Positions 1-13,740 of a stretch of 64,000 bases of DNA are shown here, in pieces (within the stretch, counting starts at the first letter, position 1; each line of letters begins with the position of its first letter). The stretch is from Ifrita kowaldi (Eukaryota; Chordata; Aves; Passeriformes; Cinclosomatidae). Under the pieces are notes generated by a model, which saw only the letters and a list, made by a program, of their open reading frames with translations, was not told the origin of the DNA and made no database searches. A program made the translations under genes and the position numbers. The stretch lies in assembly GCA_013398055.1 (NCBI GenBank), contig VZRS01005636.1:164057-228056 (forward strand), in the 5' to 3' direction.

Positions 1-2100
1 ACTCTTACAGTAGTTTAACACATTTATCAAACAGGGTATTTCACCGGTGTTAAGCTTGCTTGTTTTAGCAGAAGACAAAGAGCAAGGCAAAGAGTTCAGG
101 GCAATTTATTTCTTTAGAAACCAAATCACACTGATATCATCCACAGAAAATGCTCCTGCACCCCCCAGCTTCTTTAAACACAAAGAACACACGTTGCACA
201 TGATGTGTTGCCCCTTCTAGAATTCACAGCCCTCACAAATTACGAATTACAGTGCTACTGACTGGGGCTTTGGAGGGGGTCCAAGGAGCAATTCCTCACA
301 TTTCACCCACACTCAGAGCCTGCATGATTGCTTCATTCCTGAGGCTGTGCTGCTACGAGTTCCTTGGAACAGGTCACCTCCAGCCTCCCTCCAAGAGCCA
401 CAGCATCCAAACTCTGCATCAGTTTGACTGACACTGCACAGGGCACTCACTGCACAGCTTTCTTTGCAAAAACAACGCAGCTGCTGGGTTACAGCCCTCA
501 AAATCTCAAAGGCAAGAACCCAAATTATTTTAAGACACATGAGACTGAGTGAAGAATGTGGCTTGCACAGCTGAAAATGAAGGTTGTCTATTTTCGAAAT
601 TTAGCTTGTGTAAATAAAATGTTTGGCTTCCTTACATTTTTCTACTTAAATTCCTGCAAGAGTCAGTGAATTCAGATGATTGCTGGTAGAAAGTCCAAAT
701 TCTTCTAATTGTCTTCCAAAATTGAGCCTCAGCTTGACCAAAAAAAAAAAAAAAAAAAANNNNNNNNNNNNNNNNNNNNNNNNNNNNNNNNNNNNNNNNN
801 NNNNNAAAAAAAAAAAAGAAAAATAAAATCAAATGTCTTGGTTATTTGCCAAAAAATTTGTTACTTGTGATTAATTTTAAATAACCTTAACTGTTTTCCT
901 AGGTTATGCTAATTATATTTTAGCTTTATGCTTCAGTAACCATGGAAAATGGAGTGAAAATTTAAATATATTCTTGAAATAGCCACCCTGGACATCTGGC
1001 AAACAAGCTGGCAAAACAGTGTCAATTACACTGAGATTTTGTTTACACGGGATATTCACATTGTAGCTACGTATCTCACTTGATTCATTAATTTGTGTTT
1101 TTCTAATCTTTAGCTCACAAAACAATGTAAAAAGGCTTTAAACAGCATAAAAAAAACTTTTCCAGTGTTACTGGTAGCATGTATGTAACTCATGGGTAAA
1201 TGATGACACTGGAAAAGAGAAATCATAAACAGTTCTGAGACAATTAAAATGCGCAAGATTTTTCTCTGTGCAGTCATATTCTAACATTAAATTGCTATTT
1301 TCTTACCACAACTGAATGCAGTGAAATCAAATCTCTCACTTGTTCACATCACAACCTGCCTGGATGATTTTCAGATAAAAATCCCTTCTTCTGCTGTGAT
1401 TTCAGAATCAATATTCATTATCACACACAGAAGCAACAAAGAGTGAGATCCCTCTTTTAAATACATTTCTGCTTCTTTCCATGCTTATCAGGCACTGAAG
1501 TGCACAGCAGATATTTTGAGACATAGCTCAGGAGGCAAGGAAGAAAAGTTATTGTCTTTTAGATCCTTTCAGATTTAAACAATCAGATCAAATATTCCCA
1601 TTCCACCTCAAGAGCTGTTCCACTTTGCCAGGCAGAGAGACACACGGGAACGAACCCAAAGATTATGAATCAAATCCAACAAACAAGAATTCCCGTGACA
1701 AATCCAGTAGGATATTCAAATAGATTTAAAAAACTGCTTTACACAGCACATGGTGAACCTCTGGGAATTACTGCCTCAGGAAAACTGAATTATATCAGCA
1801 GGTTCAAAGAGGGGTTGGACAAATTCATGGCCATTAGTTCCAGACACAGAAACTAAGGGGCCTAGAGAGCAAGAAACCCTGTCTGGTTCCTTGGCAGGGA
1901 CCTGAACAGTAGCACTGGAGAGGACAGGAATCCCAGTTCAAAGGGAATTTCAGTTAAAAGGTCATGCAAGTCCATTAAATGGAAAAGTTTGTGGGATTGT
2001 GCCTTCAAATGAAACGGGCTGCTGATAGCAGTGCCCGAAGTCGAACATATAAAGCAGGTGTTGTCAGCTCATGTTTTATCTCCAGAGGTGTGTAAAATGG
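1..2100. other. Intergenic, AT-rich, no gene seen
   Basis: The open frames here are under 100 codons, overlap on both strands and show no recognisable protein family. The stretch contains one homopolymer with an assembly gap, listed separately. I see no interspersed repeat that I can name before the CR1 copy near 2.1 kb. Confidence 0.6.
740..817. repeat. Poly-A homopolymer interrupted by a 46-base assembly gap
   Basis: A run of A is broken by N at 760-805 and resumes as A on the far side. The true length of the homopolymer, and anything inside it, is unknown. No retrocopy body is recognisable upstream of the A run. Confidence 0.9.
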
Positions 2101-2104
2101 GGAC

Positions 2105-2360
2105 AAAGAGAGCCATTCAGCAGAGCAGGATGTCTTAATGAGTGCAAGGACCTGCACCTGGACTGGGGCAATCCCCAGCTTGGGGATGAACAGATCCAGA
2201 GCAGCCCTGGGAGAAGGATTTGGGGGAGCTGGTGGGTGAGAGCTGGACATGCCCCTTCCCAGAACCCACCCTGTGCTGTGCTGCACCCAAAGCCCCATCG
2301 ACAGCAGGGGAGTGGGGATTTTGCCCCTCTGCCCCGCTCAGGTGAGACCCCCCCATATTT
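2105..2360 (+). mobile_element. CR1 LINE fragment, end of the reverse-transcriptase ORF
   Basis: Read on the plus strand, the stretch follows the C-terminal part of the CR1 ORF2 frame. It has a 'GAGTGCAAGGACCTGCACCTGG' type segment (ECKxLHLxWGNP in translation), then GDEQIQSSP, and then a damaged region ending near a 'CCCGCTCAGGTGAGACCCC' segment. That order matches CR1 just before its 3'UTR. The usual 3' terminus is absent and the frame is broken, so this is a truncated, dead copy. Overlapping open frames on both strands here are by-products of this repeat and not genes. Confidence 0.8.
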
Positions 2361-2604
2361 ATCTGTGTCTGTCTGCTGTACTGGACAGTACATTTGTGCA
2401 GGTATCATTTATATTTGACATAAAGCATTGAAATAATAAAAAACCAAAACTTGTCAGTTATTAAAATAAATCTGTCCTGAATCAAAAATATATCAACAAC
2501 AAAACACTGGCTTTTTAAATCAAGCAGACAAACATGTAGAAGGGAAACTTAAGTAGGCACTGGACAGGGATAATTAAATTCAGTTTTATCCTGGCAGTAG
2601 ATTT

Positions 2605-2680
2605 TGTAAATGCTTGAACAGGTCTTCCAGTGCTTCAGTTCCTCACCTGCAAAATGACACTGAAAATCCCCGTCTCACAC
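2605..2680 (+). repeat. Possible ancient tRNA-derived SINE core (MIR-like)
   Basis: The segment 'TGCTTCAGTTCCTCACCTGCAAAATG' and the following 'ACTGAAAATCCC' resemble the conserved stretch of MIR and CORE-SINE elements (CTCAGTTTCCTCATCTGTAAAATG type). Only about 50 bases align by eye and no tRNA head is visible. Chance similarity is possible. Confidence 0.35.
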
Positions 2681-5600
2681 CCAAGACAGAAATTCCCTTA
2701 AGCTTCTACAAAGCAAAGGTACCACAGCATTGGGAAATTGTCGAGTCCATGGGACTGAATTCAAGTCAAATTGAACAAACAAGATCTGCCACCAAAGTGT
2801 TCCCACTTCCAAACTATGTGTCACACACAGAGTTTATCTTCACAGCCAGGAAACTCCTTGGGTTTTCAACTGCAGGGGTTCTGCAGCCACTGCCATAGAA
2901 ATCAAGGTTGAAGTATTGTGTTAAAAGGGCACTAAATGTCAGTGCAAGGCCATTGGCTCAGATCGAAGCAGATGTTTTTCAGGTCGTTCCTTCAGATACA
3001 AGAGGCAGATTTTCAATCCACGGAGCATTAGTGAGAGCCAGGATCCAAAAGGACATCTGCACCTTCAAAGGTCTCCCTTTGGATGACTCCTTCAGGGGAA
3101 GAGGGGTGAGGTAATGGCCCAGGGACTCAGCCATAACCTTGTGGTGGATGTTATAGACCTTGCTTTTATAACGAGCTCCTCAAAGACAACCAAAACACTT
3201 TAAATCTCAAAATAGCCAAGAAGACTGGAATACTTAACTTTTTAAATAGAGGAAATTCAAAGTGGCTATGGGAAATGGAATAGAAATTGGAAGGATTTAT
3301 ACACAGCTTTTGCTGTCCCATTGCAGGTATTTTGCTTCCAGGTAGCAGATTCAGCAGATTCCTGATTTGCATCCCTCTCTACCCCCTGTTCCCAGGAAGG
3401 TTTGCATGTCCCCTTTTAAGGCCACCTAGCAGCTTGCAAGGTGCCTCAGAAACCTGCCCACCATCACAGCAGCTCCATGATCCCATTGTCTTAAAAGAAC
3501 TTGACATGTTTTTGAATAAAAAAGCAGGTGAAAAAAGAAATATATCTATTATTTACCCAGCCTGGCAAAAAATGCCAAGGAGGTGGCTCTTTCACATACT
3601 GTGTCCCACTTCTAACCAAGCCAGAGCTTTCCCAAAATGAACTGTCCCAGCAGCTCGTGTCTCAAAAAACTGCAGTGATCATGAGAGTAGCATGCTGCTG
3701 TGAGTTCCTCCCTATGGATTGTGCCCAGGAATCAAAGGAACAAAAGAGCCCTTCGGGTCTGCATGTCTTTTATTGAAGGATACAATGCAGCAAGATTCCC
3801 TGGGAGGGTCAGATGTTCTCTGTCCCTTCTGATGGGCTCACAAAGTGGCAGCCACAAGTGCAGCAAGGAGGTCCTGTCCTGGGGGAACCACTCCAGCAAG
3901 CAGGAGACAACAGCCCCAGGGAAAGGAGAGTGAAGGAGCTGTCTGGCAATGCTCTGCTGGGATCAGTCTGCCACTGCTTCTCACAGCTGGCAATTCTATT
4001 TTAGGGAATAAGCCAAAGGCCAGCCAAGCCTAAGACCAAATGATTCACAAAGCAGGACAAAATTCAGGTTCTCTATAGCTCCCACAGCCTAATGCCAAGC
4101 TCAGCCAAACCATCACACTCTGGCTGTAAATCACCCTCCTTGTCAACAGTGCTCTTGTTAATGTTAATTATTGCAAGGATTAGAAATAGGCATTCAGTAA
4201 TTAAATGCGCATCACATTAATCAGCAGCCTGTTAGCAAACTTTTTAAGAGCTGAAGGAAAGCTAAAGTGCCATTGACAGATCAGTCTGCATTTGCAAAGC
4301 ACTGCTACTTCCTCCTGGTGCTTATACAGAGCCTGGCAAGTTCACATAGTTACAGATTTATCAAATTTGTCCCCCTCCAAAATTCCCAGTTGAATGGAGC
4401 AGTAAAGATCTTGTTGAAGTATTCATCCTAGCATGAAGGGTTTCAATAGCTATATATATTTATATATATATATATTTAGAATAGAAACATTATTATGATT
4501 ATGGATAACCATTCTCAGTCCACTCAATTCTTATCACCTATTTTTAGATTCTAACCTGGTCATGAAGCAGAACATCTCTGAACTTCTTCAGTATTTTTGT
4601 CAAATCACAATCATACTTTTCTAGGTGCCAATTCCAGCACTGGAGGTTTGTTGTGTATTTTGCACTGGAAACACCTAAATAGTAATTACCTGCGGTGTCA
4701 ATATTGCTCAAATAAAAATGCCACATCCTCTCACTCTGCTTTGTTTTGGAAAATACAGCAGGGCTTCTGAGGGATGGGTAGATATTTGCCCTTTTATTCA
4801 CAATCAACTAAAAATCACACAGAATAAAGGTAAAATCCTGAAGGAAGGAGTTGAAATTGCAGGAGAAGCAAGTATTAAGTAGAGCGTAAGAAAAACACCC
4901 TCATGCTCCTATCAGTCATCATTCCCCACTGCCCATGGCAGGGAGGCAGCAGAGGGGTTTTACCTGTGGGCCCAGATTATGCTGGATAATGTCAAGAGCA
5001 ATTTTGCAGCTCTAGGAGACTGCTGGATGCAGAGAAAAGCCACCAGAGCTGCCAGTAGCAGCAAAGTTTTCTAACAAAACCATGGGCCAAGGACCTGACT
5101 GCTCTCTCTCCATTCCTTTTGCGCTTTCCCAGCTGGAGCATAACCTGGAATTCAGTTTTGTTCCTTCTCCCTGAGTGTCTGCCCCAAGCTGTCCAGCTGA
5201 AGACACCAGATAATCCTCCTGCCATCACCCCTGTTAAATTATCTCCATGGTGAACACCAAACATTACCCTGGGCCAGAAAATGTCATGGCCTTCACAAGG
5301 CCTCTGTTTCTATCTTGGTTGTTTTCAGGGACCTAATCTTCAAACTATCTTTTATTTTTCCCCCTGAATTTCTGTTTGAGGTGCAAGAGAGTCCCAGAAT
5401 ACTCTTGCTTTTTTTCTTTTCTTTTCCATCCCATTAATAGTCAGGGTATTGTCGCTGGCTTTGAAATACTGGGGGAAAAAACCCCAAAAACTCAGTCACA
5501 CTTTTCTATGTATCTGCTTGTCTCTCATATGCAAAAATGCCTTTTTGCAGCCCATTAATACATATCAAGCTGAACTTGAAAGCAAACAACAAAATATTAA

Positions 5601-8600
5601 TCAGAACATAGCTTGTCACAGTGTCGCTGTCTTGATTAAATACCCAAGGATTTATAGATATCTGGAAAAAAGCAGAAAGCTTAAAAATAAAGGAGTTTAA
5701 GGCCTGAAGTACATCTGATGGATTTAGGTAGTTACGTCTGAAAATTAAGCCTCAGTCCTCTCCAAGTCCCATAACTAAAGCTGCTTTGTATTTCAGCCCT
5801 ACAAAGAACTAAATAATTCACTGGCTACTGTCCTGCAAAGTCATTTCCTCTCTTTGTTTTCCATACTTGAATTTTCATATCTTTTCCAACCTTTTGTGCT
5901 TAGAATGAGTCAAGTCTGGCAATTTTTCCCAGAATGGCCCTTTTTTTTCCACAGATACAGTCTTTATTATCCTCCTTGACTCCATCTAACACGGATTCCT
6001 GTCAGTGCTCTCATAAATTATTCTTTTGTGCAATTTTAGAACTGGTAACTAAAATTAATTCAATGAGACAATTTGTGCTAAATGAACAGGTACTGCTGAA
6101 GAATAACAGCATCTTTTTCAAATTTTGAATGTAGTGCTGTATGGAAAAACACGGAAAAAAGCACTTGTTAATCATTTTTAATTATCCTGCAGAGAAGAGA
6201 AATTCAGCATCTCTCTCAAAATTGGTCCTCTCAGCAGAGAATGCTACAGCTAATTTTAAAGTCAGTTTTGCTGCAGGACCCTTCTGCTCCTACCCTTGCT
6301 ATCATTTTGTAATCAAGGTGATAAAAGGGAGAGAAAATAACCCAGTAGCAGATCCCAGACATTCTGTTTGGGAAGAACTATTCCCAGATTAGCTCTGCAA
6401 GAAAAATGACTGGAAATACTGTGATTTGTTGATTGCATCTCCAATAGGCCAAGTCAGGGGTAAAGGATGAGCAATTCAAAATGCAGAGAGCACAGCCAAT
6501 GTGCAAGCAAAGGCTTCTATTTTCAGGAAGACACATTTTTAATGCAGACCAAAAGAGACAGGAACAGAGACAGAAACAATCTGTTCATGTCAAAACAGAG
6601 GCACTTTGTGAGTGCCCAAATGAAAAGTCGAGGCAAGAGGAGAAAGGATACAAATTATTATCTATCACTTCATTGTTTGTATTATTCAAAAAGCAAAGAA
6701 AGAGGGGTTTGAATTTCTGTGGGGCTGGGACAGGAAACCAGTACTTGCCCATTTCTAGGATAATTCAGACAAGTTCCATGCCACCTGCCCTCTGCAGAGA
6801 AGGGGAAGTCCCTATTTAACAAGGTTGCTGGTTTTCATCCCAAAGCTTCCCCTGTCCCAATGTTCCCCACTCAGAAGGCATTACTGCCTCTTCTGTCCCC
6901 CACAGCATCTCTGTCTGCAGCTTCCAGTGACATCACAAACAGCCCGACAACACCTGAGAACATTCCAGATCCAACAAACCCCATGGGAATTCTCTCACTT
7001 GATCCAGCAGGGCCTAGAAATTATCCGGAAATTTCTTAGTCCCAGAGATTTGTGTAAATGTCCAGTTCCATCCTGGGCCTGTCCTAAGAGGCAGATACTT
7101 GTCATGAGTGATAAGCACATCCTTGTACATAATGCTTTCCTTCCTCATAGATAAATAATATGGATAAACAGGAGACTTTAGGCTATTAATGCTATTGCCC
7201 TGAAAGATGCTGCTCCAGTTTTGGGAGCTCTGACATTCTGCTGCTGTAATTAGATTCCCAGAAGTGCTGTCTATTGCTGGTGCCAAGTGCCTGGTGCCAA
7301 TTAGGCTAAATTCAGACCCAATATAAGCATGTGCAATGCCCTCAGAGAGGCACTCTTAACTGAATTTGTCCCAGGAAAAAAGATCCCAAATTAAAATACA
7401 GTGAAATTGTCTTCTGACTCTTCCTCATCTTCTTTTCTGATCACAGCTCTCACCCAAAGAAAGTTTTTTAACACTTGTGCCACTACCACTGGTATCAAAG
7501 CTCTGTGCCACATGGCTGAGTGCACTTTGGTCCACTGAGGCTTGGACCGTCTGGAAAGGAAACAAAAACCCTTTAGAAAGGGAATAAACCACATGCACAC
7601 ATGGTCACACAAGTCAGACTGGGCAGGTGAAGCAGCCCACCAGGGTGTCAGTGGCACACTGGGCACAAAATTTGGTGTCAATAAAATGGCAGGCAGTAGA
7701 AGACAGATGGAGATTTGAATTCGACTTTAAGAGAGTCTTTCTCCCTTCTGGGTAAAGGCTGCTGTTCTGCTTTGATTTAATTTGCAGCTAAGGTGAAATT
7801 CCTGAAGAATCCTCTGCCACTTAAAAGAATTTTGCTGGTACTAATTGATTACATAACCTACAGTTACACAATATTTCATACTCTATCAGATCTCCTTTAA
7901 AACTTTGGCATTCTCCTATGTAAAATATTAACATAACGATTGCTGCTGAAAATCCATGATGTTTCCATGAAGAATCCAAGAGGTGTTGTGTCCTTTGAGT
8001 TCCTTATTATAAATCTGTACATGGAAGCATATTTTAGAGCAGAGATAACAGGTCCTGTGGATAAGTTTTTCTCCTTCAGCTCTGCCATTCAGGCCCTTCT
8101 CCTACCACTTTGGCCTAGTGGTCAAAATTGAGAAATCTGTGCCCTTTCTCCATGTCTCAGCATTATTTTAAATTCAGTTGCTGAAGTGCAGCATCGTGAG
8201 CCAAAGCCTGATCTCATGGAAGCGGGAGGTCTCTGTGCAACTGCCCTGTAAGGAACTACTTGGTCCTGACGTCATTTCCCATTGTTTCTCCAATAACAGA
8301 TCTTTATTTTTCTCTTCCCTGAGAGTCTAACAAGCAATGAATTTGTTCCACAGGCATTGTATTTATTGTCATAAGGACAAACTCATACTCAGCCACATCC
8401 AAGTAACAGTATTCAATAGTGCTGTTGTACTAGGCAAAATTTCACCAGTCTTTCCAAATTTCTCCCTTCACTTATTTTCTGTCACAGTCTCCAATTCCCC
8501 CCTTTACTTTGGCTTCTAGTTTTGACCCAATTTTCAATGCAACTAATCTAAATATGTTGAATTAAATGTTTTAATGGAAAATGCTTTTTAAACAGCATCG

Positions 8601-10091
8601 TTTTTCATTTTATGTGAAATGATTCTTTTCACAGTTGAAAGGTTATAAAGATATCTGATTTAAAAGACAGCCCACTTCATTTGGAGCAAGATAAAACAAT
8701 GAAGAAAACATATTTCAGACACTTTGGAACAACAGAAAAAAACCTTTACATTTTCTTTAGTTATTCAAAAGTAGTTATTTGGAAAAAAAATAAAACCACC
8801 ACATTTTCTTTATTTATTCAAAATCAATTATTTAGTTATTCAAAAATTCAGATGTTCATATTTAGAAATTGTTCATGCTTTAGGCTTCTCTCTCCTTTTT
8901 CATCCTTCCTCCACATCCAGATAAAACTCCGTCAATTCTTTGTCTTGCTGTGTGAAATTGTTCCTCCCTCCCATCCCTACCATGTAAACCCAGTAAAAAC
9001 AGATGTCCCTTGTACATGCCAGGTGCTTCCCTGTCTCCTTCTCTTCTTGCATCACCACATCACACTTGGTTCTTCTCCTTTCCCATTAAAAAAAATTAAC
9101 TCTGCCCCAGCCAAACCCAGCACAGTGTTGAAACTGGAATGATAACTGCAGACACAGACAGGGATATACACAGATATACATAGGGAGTTTTTAATATAAA
9201 TATATATATTTCTCTATTAGCGCTGAGTGTGGATTAGGTTTCTCTGGTTAAGCAAATTAAGAAAAAGATTAGAAACTGTAAGAAAAGCAACAGGATTCAA
9301 TTCCGCTCCTGGGTCCAGCAGCCAGACCCTGGTCCTATTTAGGGTGTCTCAAAGGGTAGTGGAGCCAGGCCATAAATATTTTAGAAGATCATCATGACAA
9401 CGATGGTGACACCGGGTCACAGAGCTTGGCAAGGAGTCAAGCTGTGCTGAAGAGAAGCCACAGAAACAGAGCAACTGTGATTGACCTCTATAAGGAGCAA
9501 ACATCGGAACAATAGGCTCAGATCAGCATTCTTACATCACCCAGGCACAGAGTTTTCAGTTGTGGTCACTGGCGCTTGTGCAAGAGTGTGCAGGAAGAAA
9601 ATGAGTCTTTGTTTTAAACACACCAACCACTTATTCCCTTTCAACCTCAGAACACAGCTTTTTTTTTTTTCCCTGATGGCTCCCTGTTATACTGCTACAT
9701 GGATTAGCTTCTGTTGGAATAAAATATAATCATTTTTTTAATTATACACCAGAAACTGTATACATGCATAGAAAGAGGAATGTGGCTTATGGCCGAGCCT
9801 TACTGGCCTTCAGCCTTTCAGGATGGCTTTTCTGATCAGAGTGCAACGAAGAGGGATAGGAAAAAGAAATAAAAATGCCCACCATATAGGCAAATCCTGA
9901 TTCTGTCCTGAACTAGATACAGGCTTTTTGCCCCCAAACACAGGGCTAAAACGATATTGTTGTATTTTGGTTTTCTCTTTTAATGGGACTAATTAACTAC
10001 ATGGGTATAACAGGGATGGGATTTAAAGGGGTACAATTTGAATGCGGCTCTGAACAACCTCAAAACAAAGCTCATCTTGTTCAAACCCTCC
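2681..10091. other. Intergenic, no gene seen
   Basis: No coding exon could be supported. Open frames reach about 153 codons (8681-9142) but are rich in F, S, K and N, as expected from AT-rich DNA, and match no family I know. The block contains a TA microsatellite near 4.45 kb and a homeodomain-site-rich stretch at about 4.13-4.33 kb discussed in the findings. Confidence 0.6.
4451..4477. repeat. (TA)n microsatellite
   Basis: Alternating TA with two interruptions over about 27 bases. Confidence 0.85.
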
Positions 10092-10280
10092 AGCCATGGG
10101 CATGGACACCTTCCACTATCCCAGGTTACTCCAAGCCCCATCCAACCTGGCCTTGGACACTGCCAGGGATCCAGGGGCAGCCACAGCTTCTCTGGGCACC
10201 CTGTGCCAAGGCCTCCCCACCCTCGCAGGGAAGAATTTCTTCCTAATATCTAACCTAAACCTACTCTATTTCAGTTTAAA
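10092..10280 (-). mobile_element. CR1 LINE 3' fragment
   Basis: The reverse complement reads as a typical avian CR1 3' segment: a 'TTTAGGTTAGATATTAGGAAG' block, then a 'CACAGGGTGCCCAGAGAAGC' block, then 'GGATCCCTGGCAGTGTCCAAGG', then 'GGGATAGTGGAAGGTGTCC'. The last bases of the CR1 tail are missing at the left edge. No ORF part is retained. Confidence 0.92.
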
Positions 10281-11534
10281 ATAGCATGTAATAACAACAC
10301 AGAGACTTTGGAATTCATTCCTACTCAATAGGTGTCATTTTGGTCTCCCTCTAGTTGTTTCTGCCAACATACTCAAGTATAAAATCCATAGAAATGACAT
10401 GCAAGATGCTAACTGTTAGACATATTTTTCCTCAACCATTAATTTCTGTGTACTAAATTGCATACTTTGGCAGAATCTTTAAGTGTGCACAATTTAGCAA
10501 TTGCAGTATAATATGATCTGGCCATGTGAAATGGCAACATTTGGGACAATGATCAGACAAAATCAGTAAATGGTTTAAAATAGGTAGTTCCACATTTAAA
10601 TATAATACAGAACATCAACCATATAAAATTAGTCCTGGTAGTTTAACAAAAGAATTCTTTATCCTCTTTGTAAGCACGCAAACACGTGCATTCCCTACAG
10701 TTTCCATAAAATAAACTATATAAAAACTAAATCTCTCATTGAGTGGCTGTGGAATTTTAAGAACGATTTTCATGATTTTGCTGAGTCAGAAAGTTCTCCT
10801 TTAAAGTAAAAACAACATATGGATAAAAGTATGCAGAACAAACATTCTCAGTTAAGATTTTATTTCAATATTTAAGATCAAGGTGCATAGCTCAGGAAAT
10901 CATTATTCTGGAATAACAAGTGGTATTTATTATAAATGTATCAGGTAGATATGTCTACATTTTAATGTAGTTATGTAGTGTGAGCTGCTGCATATACGCA
11001 TTATAATGACATGGATATACCCAGTTATATAGGTAGACACACAAAAGGGAAAAAAACCACTTTACTGCAGCTCCACATGTTTTTCAGAGCAGGGAAGGGT
11101 TTTTGCTCAGACTCCAATAATTCTGGTGGAAATACTTTGCAAGGCAGGCATGTTTTCCATTAACCTAAATTCTGTCAGCCCCCCCCCAGAAAACACACTG
11201 CTGAGAAATGACTTCATCACGCACCATTCAAACCCATCACCCTCCATATCTGCTGGGGGACCTGGCTATTGTAACCTGCTAATGTTGAAATACCAGCCTA
11301 ATTACATTGTAAAGTTATTTGTTTGTTCTGGAAAACTAATCCACGGATTCATGTTAATTCACAGACAGCAAGTCTGAGATCCACAGGACAAGCTCGAGCC
11401 AGAGCACATTAAAGTCAAAGAAAGTTCATTGACGTCAAAGGATTTCGGATCAGAAGCTAAAATAAGGTATTACAGCCCAGCATTGAATAACACTTTTGTT
11501 AGGCCTTTGTTCATCTTGGTGGATGAGGGGAGGG

Positions 11535-11641
11535 ATTTTCTTTTTCTCTTCCTCTTTCTTCTTCCTACTGTCCTTTTTTTCTTGTTTTTCCATCCTTCCT
11601 TCTTCTTTCCTTCCTTCCTGTTTCTCTCTCTCTTTTTCTCA
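11535..11641. repeat. Pyrimidine-rich (CT) tract
   Basis: About 105 bases of almost pure C and T on the plus strand with CTT and TTCC microrepeats. It is a low-complexity tract. The 106-residue K/R/E-rich frame on the opposite strand is a translation of this tract and not a gene. Confidence 0.85.
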
Positions 11642-13740
11642 TCAGACTGGTATGAGCACAACTTGTCTTCACTGAAATTGAGTGGAGTTGTCTTATGGAC
11701 ACAATAGAAGTAGAAACAGCTCAAATATGGCCAGCTACTGAGTACCCCTGTGGAATAACCCAAATTCCAAGTTGTGCTACCCTTAAACAAACGCCCTCAG
11801 CTGATTGGAATTTCTCACAGGCTGCAAAGCAGAAGAGCTCAGACACTAAGGGCTGAATTTCCCTGCAGCCAGACGTGTCTGAAGAGATATTTGTATATTT
11901 AGAGCAAATCCATAGGCCTCATTAAATCCTCACCAATTCCAAGGAAAACACTGGAGTTTATGCAATCCTGGCATTGTACTCCATTACACAGCGCAAACAG
12001 GGGCCAAAAATATCTGAAATAGTGCAAATATTAGCTGTGAGATCCAGAGGGCACCTTGCAGACTTTGTTCAGATGTTTGTAGTGTACCTCTAATGACTTC
12101 TAGATCCAGAAAGGTTTCTCAGCACAGATTCGGCACAGCTCAGCCCTTTCCTGATACCGTCCTGCAAAAAAATTGCTGAATGTAAAAGAAGAATATTGTT
12201 TTGTCCTTTTATATTCATCTTGCAACTGGTAAAATTCCCTCTGGCCTTCAAAGGAGTCTCTTTGCTTTGAACATGTGAGTAAATACATTGTCTTTTCTAT
12301 CCTCTTTCAGAGCTGTCTGACAACCCTGACATTGAATATCTAAACCACAGTGCTCCAAAACTCACCCATTTAGGGTTTTTATTAACTGCCTCTGTGCAAA
12401 AACAAATATTCTCCCAATGATCCCTTGGGATGCATTAAGATGCAGCTCTGACTTTCCTGTGATCTCTAACATAAGAGAGCTTTTTTGAACCGTGTTCCTC
12501 CACGTGTGAATATAAACATTGATTTCTGCTCCTACAATTGCATTTCACTTCAGAAACAGTATTTTCAGAGATGCCTCCAGAAGATGAAAAAGAAATATTA
12601 AATATATTAAACTGAACTCTCTGCATGTATCAAATACTGTCCTGCTTTTTAAAAATTTATTCTCCATAATAGTGTCTAACTGCATCTATTAATTATGCAA
12701 ACCGCCCAAAACCTTGCATATAAATAAATCCTATTTGCTTGAAGAGAAGTTACTCATATCCTGAAGTAGAAAAAGACTCCTGCTTACATTTTGCTGCAGA
12801 TTGTTCCTCAAAAACTCAAGATTGTTTGCTCTTCTTTAACATAAAACCAAGAAAATCACCATTTTGCATTTGGGGCAAGCTTTCTTTCTGACCTGGCCTT
12901 TGGCTTGGGGTACAGCAGTGTAAAGGTGCTGTGATAGAACAGGAATAAATAAAAAATAATGTTTATTTGCTATTAACAACACAAAGCTAGCTTCTTATGT
13001 GGTTTCTCTGCTCTTTTGGGGAAGCATCTCACTGCACAATTACATCTATTAATGGCAATAAGTGATGATTTTCAATCTGTTCTCAATAAAAAATAGACTT
13101 CAGCTGAATGACTAAAATAAATATTATGTATACAAATCTATTTGTACATAATTAAAGGCAAATGTATTATTTGCCTGTTAAGTTTGCTGAAGTCTCCCAT
13201 CACCTTTCTCTGTCTTTATTCTGGGATTCTATGATTTCCTGAAGAGTCAGCAATCACAGGCTTTGAATTTTATTGAGTGGGCAATTTCTTCTTAGTTTTA
13301 ATTCTCTCTTGATTAAATCTTTCTGGTGATTAGATTTGCATGCACTGGGATGGAAACCAATTTCAAAGACAGATGTCCCTTTTCTTTCATCCACCATGAA
13401 ACTCTTCCATATGGAGAACGTCAGTCAGAAGCCTGGCCACCATTTGAAAGGCACTGGATTTTATGAAGCAGGGGCAGAGCGATATTTAAATAGTGCCCAG
13501 AGTTATCTCTGGCTCCTTCCAAGGGAACAATTTCACTTATAATTCTTTATTCATCTTGTTCCACTGATAAATCAATGCTGAGTCTGAATTCTTTTAATGC
13601 AAGGAACAGGTAATACTGCTGAGGGAGGAGTTTTCAGAATCTTTGGACTGGAATTACAACAGTGTTTTTCCCCAAGTGGATGTAAAATACATAGGAAGTT
13701 TAAGAAGCTTCTAACATTATCTCTCAAGTTCTCCCTAGCT

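Noticed and set aside
2005..2431. Several 73- to 115-codon frames on both strands
   Set aside because: They coincide with the CR1 ORF2 relic at 2.1-2.36 kb.
4544..4807. 87-residue minus-strand frame as a possible exon
   Set aside because: A weak donor-like AGGTAATT is present inside it, but there is no recognisable protein and no partner exon nearby.
8040..8165. Possible MIR-like SINE around TGGCCTAGTGGTCAAAATTG
   Set aside because: The similarity is too short and scattered to separate from chance.
8681..9142. 153-residue plus-strand open frame
   Set aside because: The F/S/K/N-rich translation is expected from AT-rich DNA. No motif, no homology that I can recall and no gene context.
11470..11790. 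106-residue K/R/E-rich minus-strand frame
   Set aside because: It is a translation of the pyrimidine-rich low-complexity tract.
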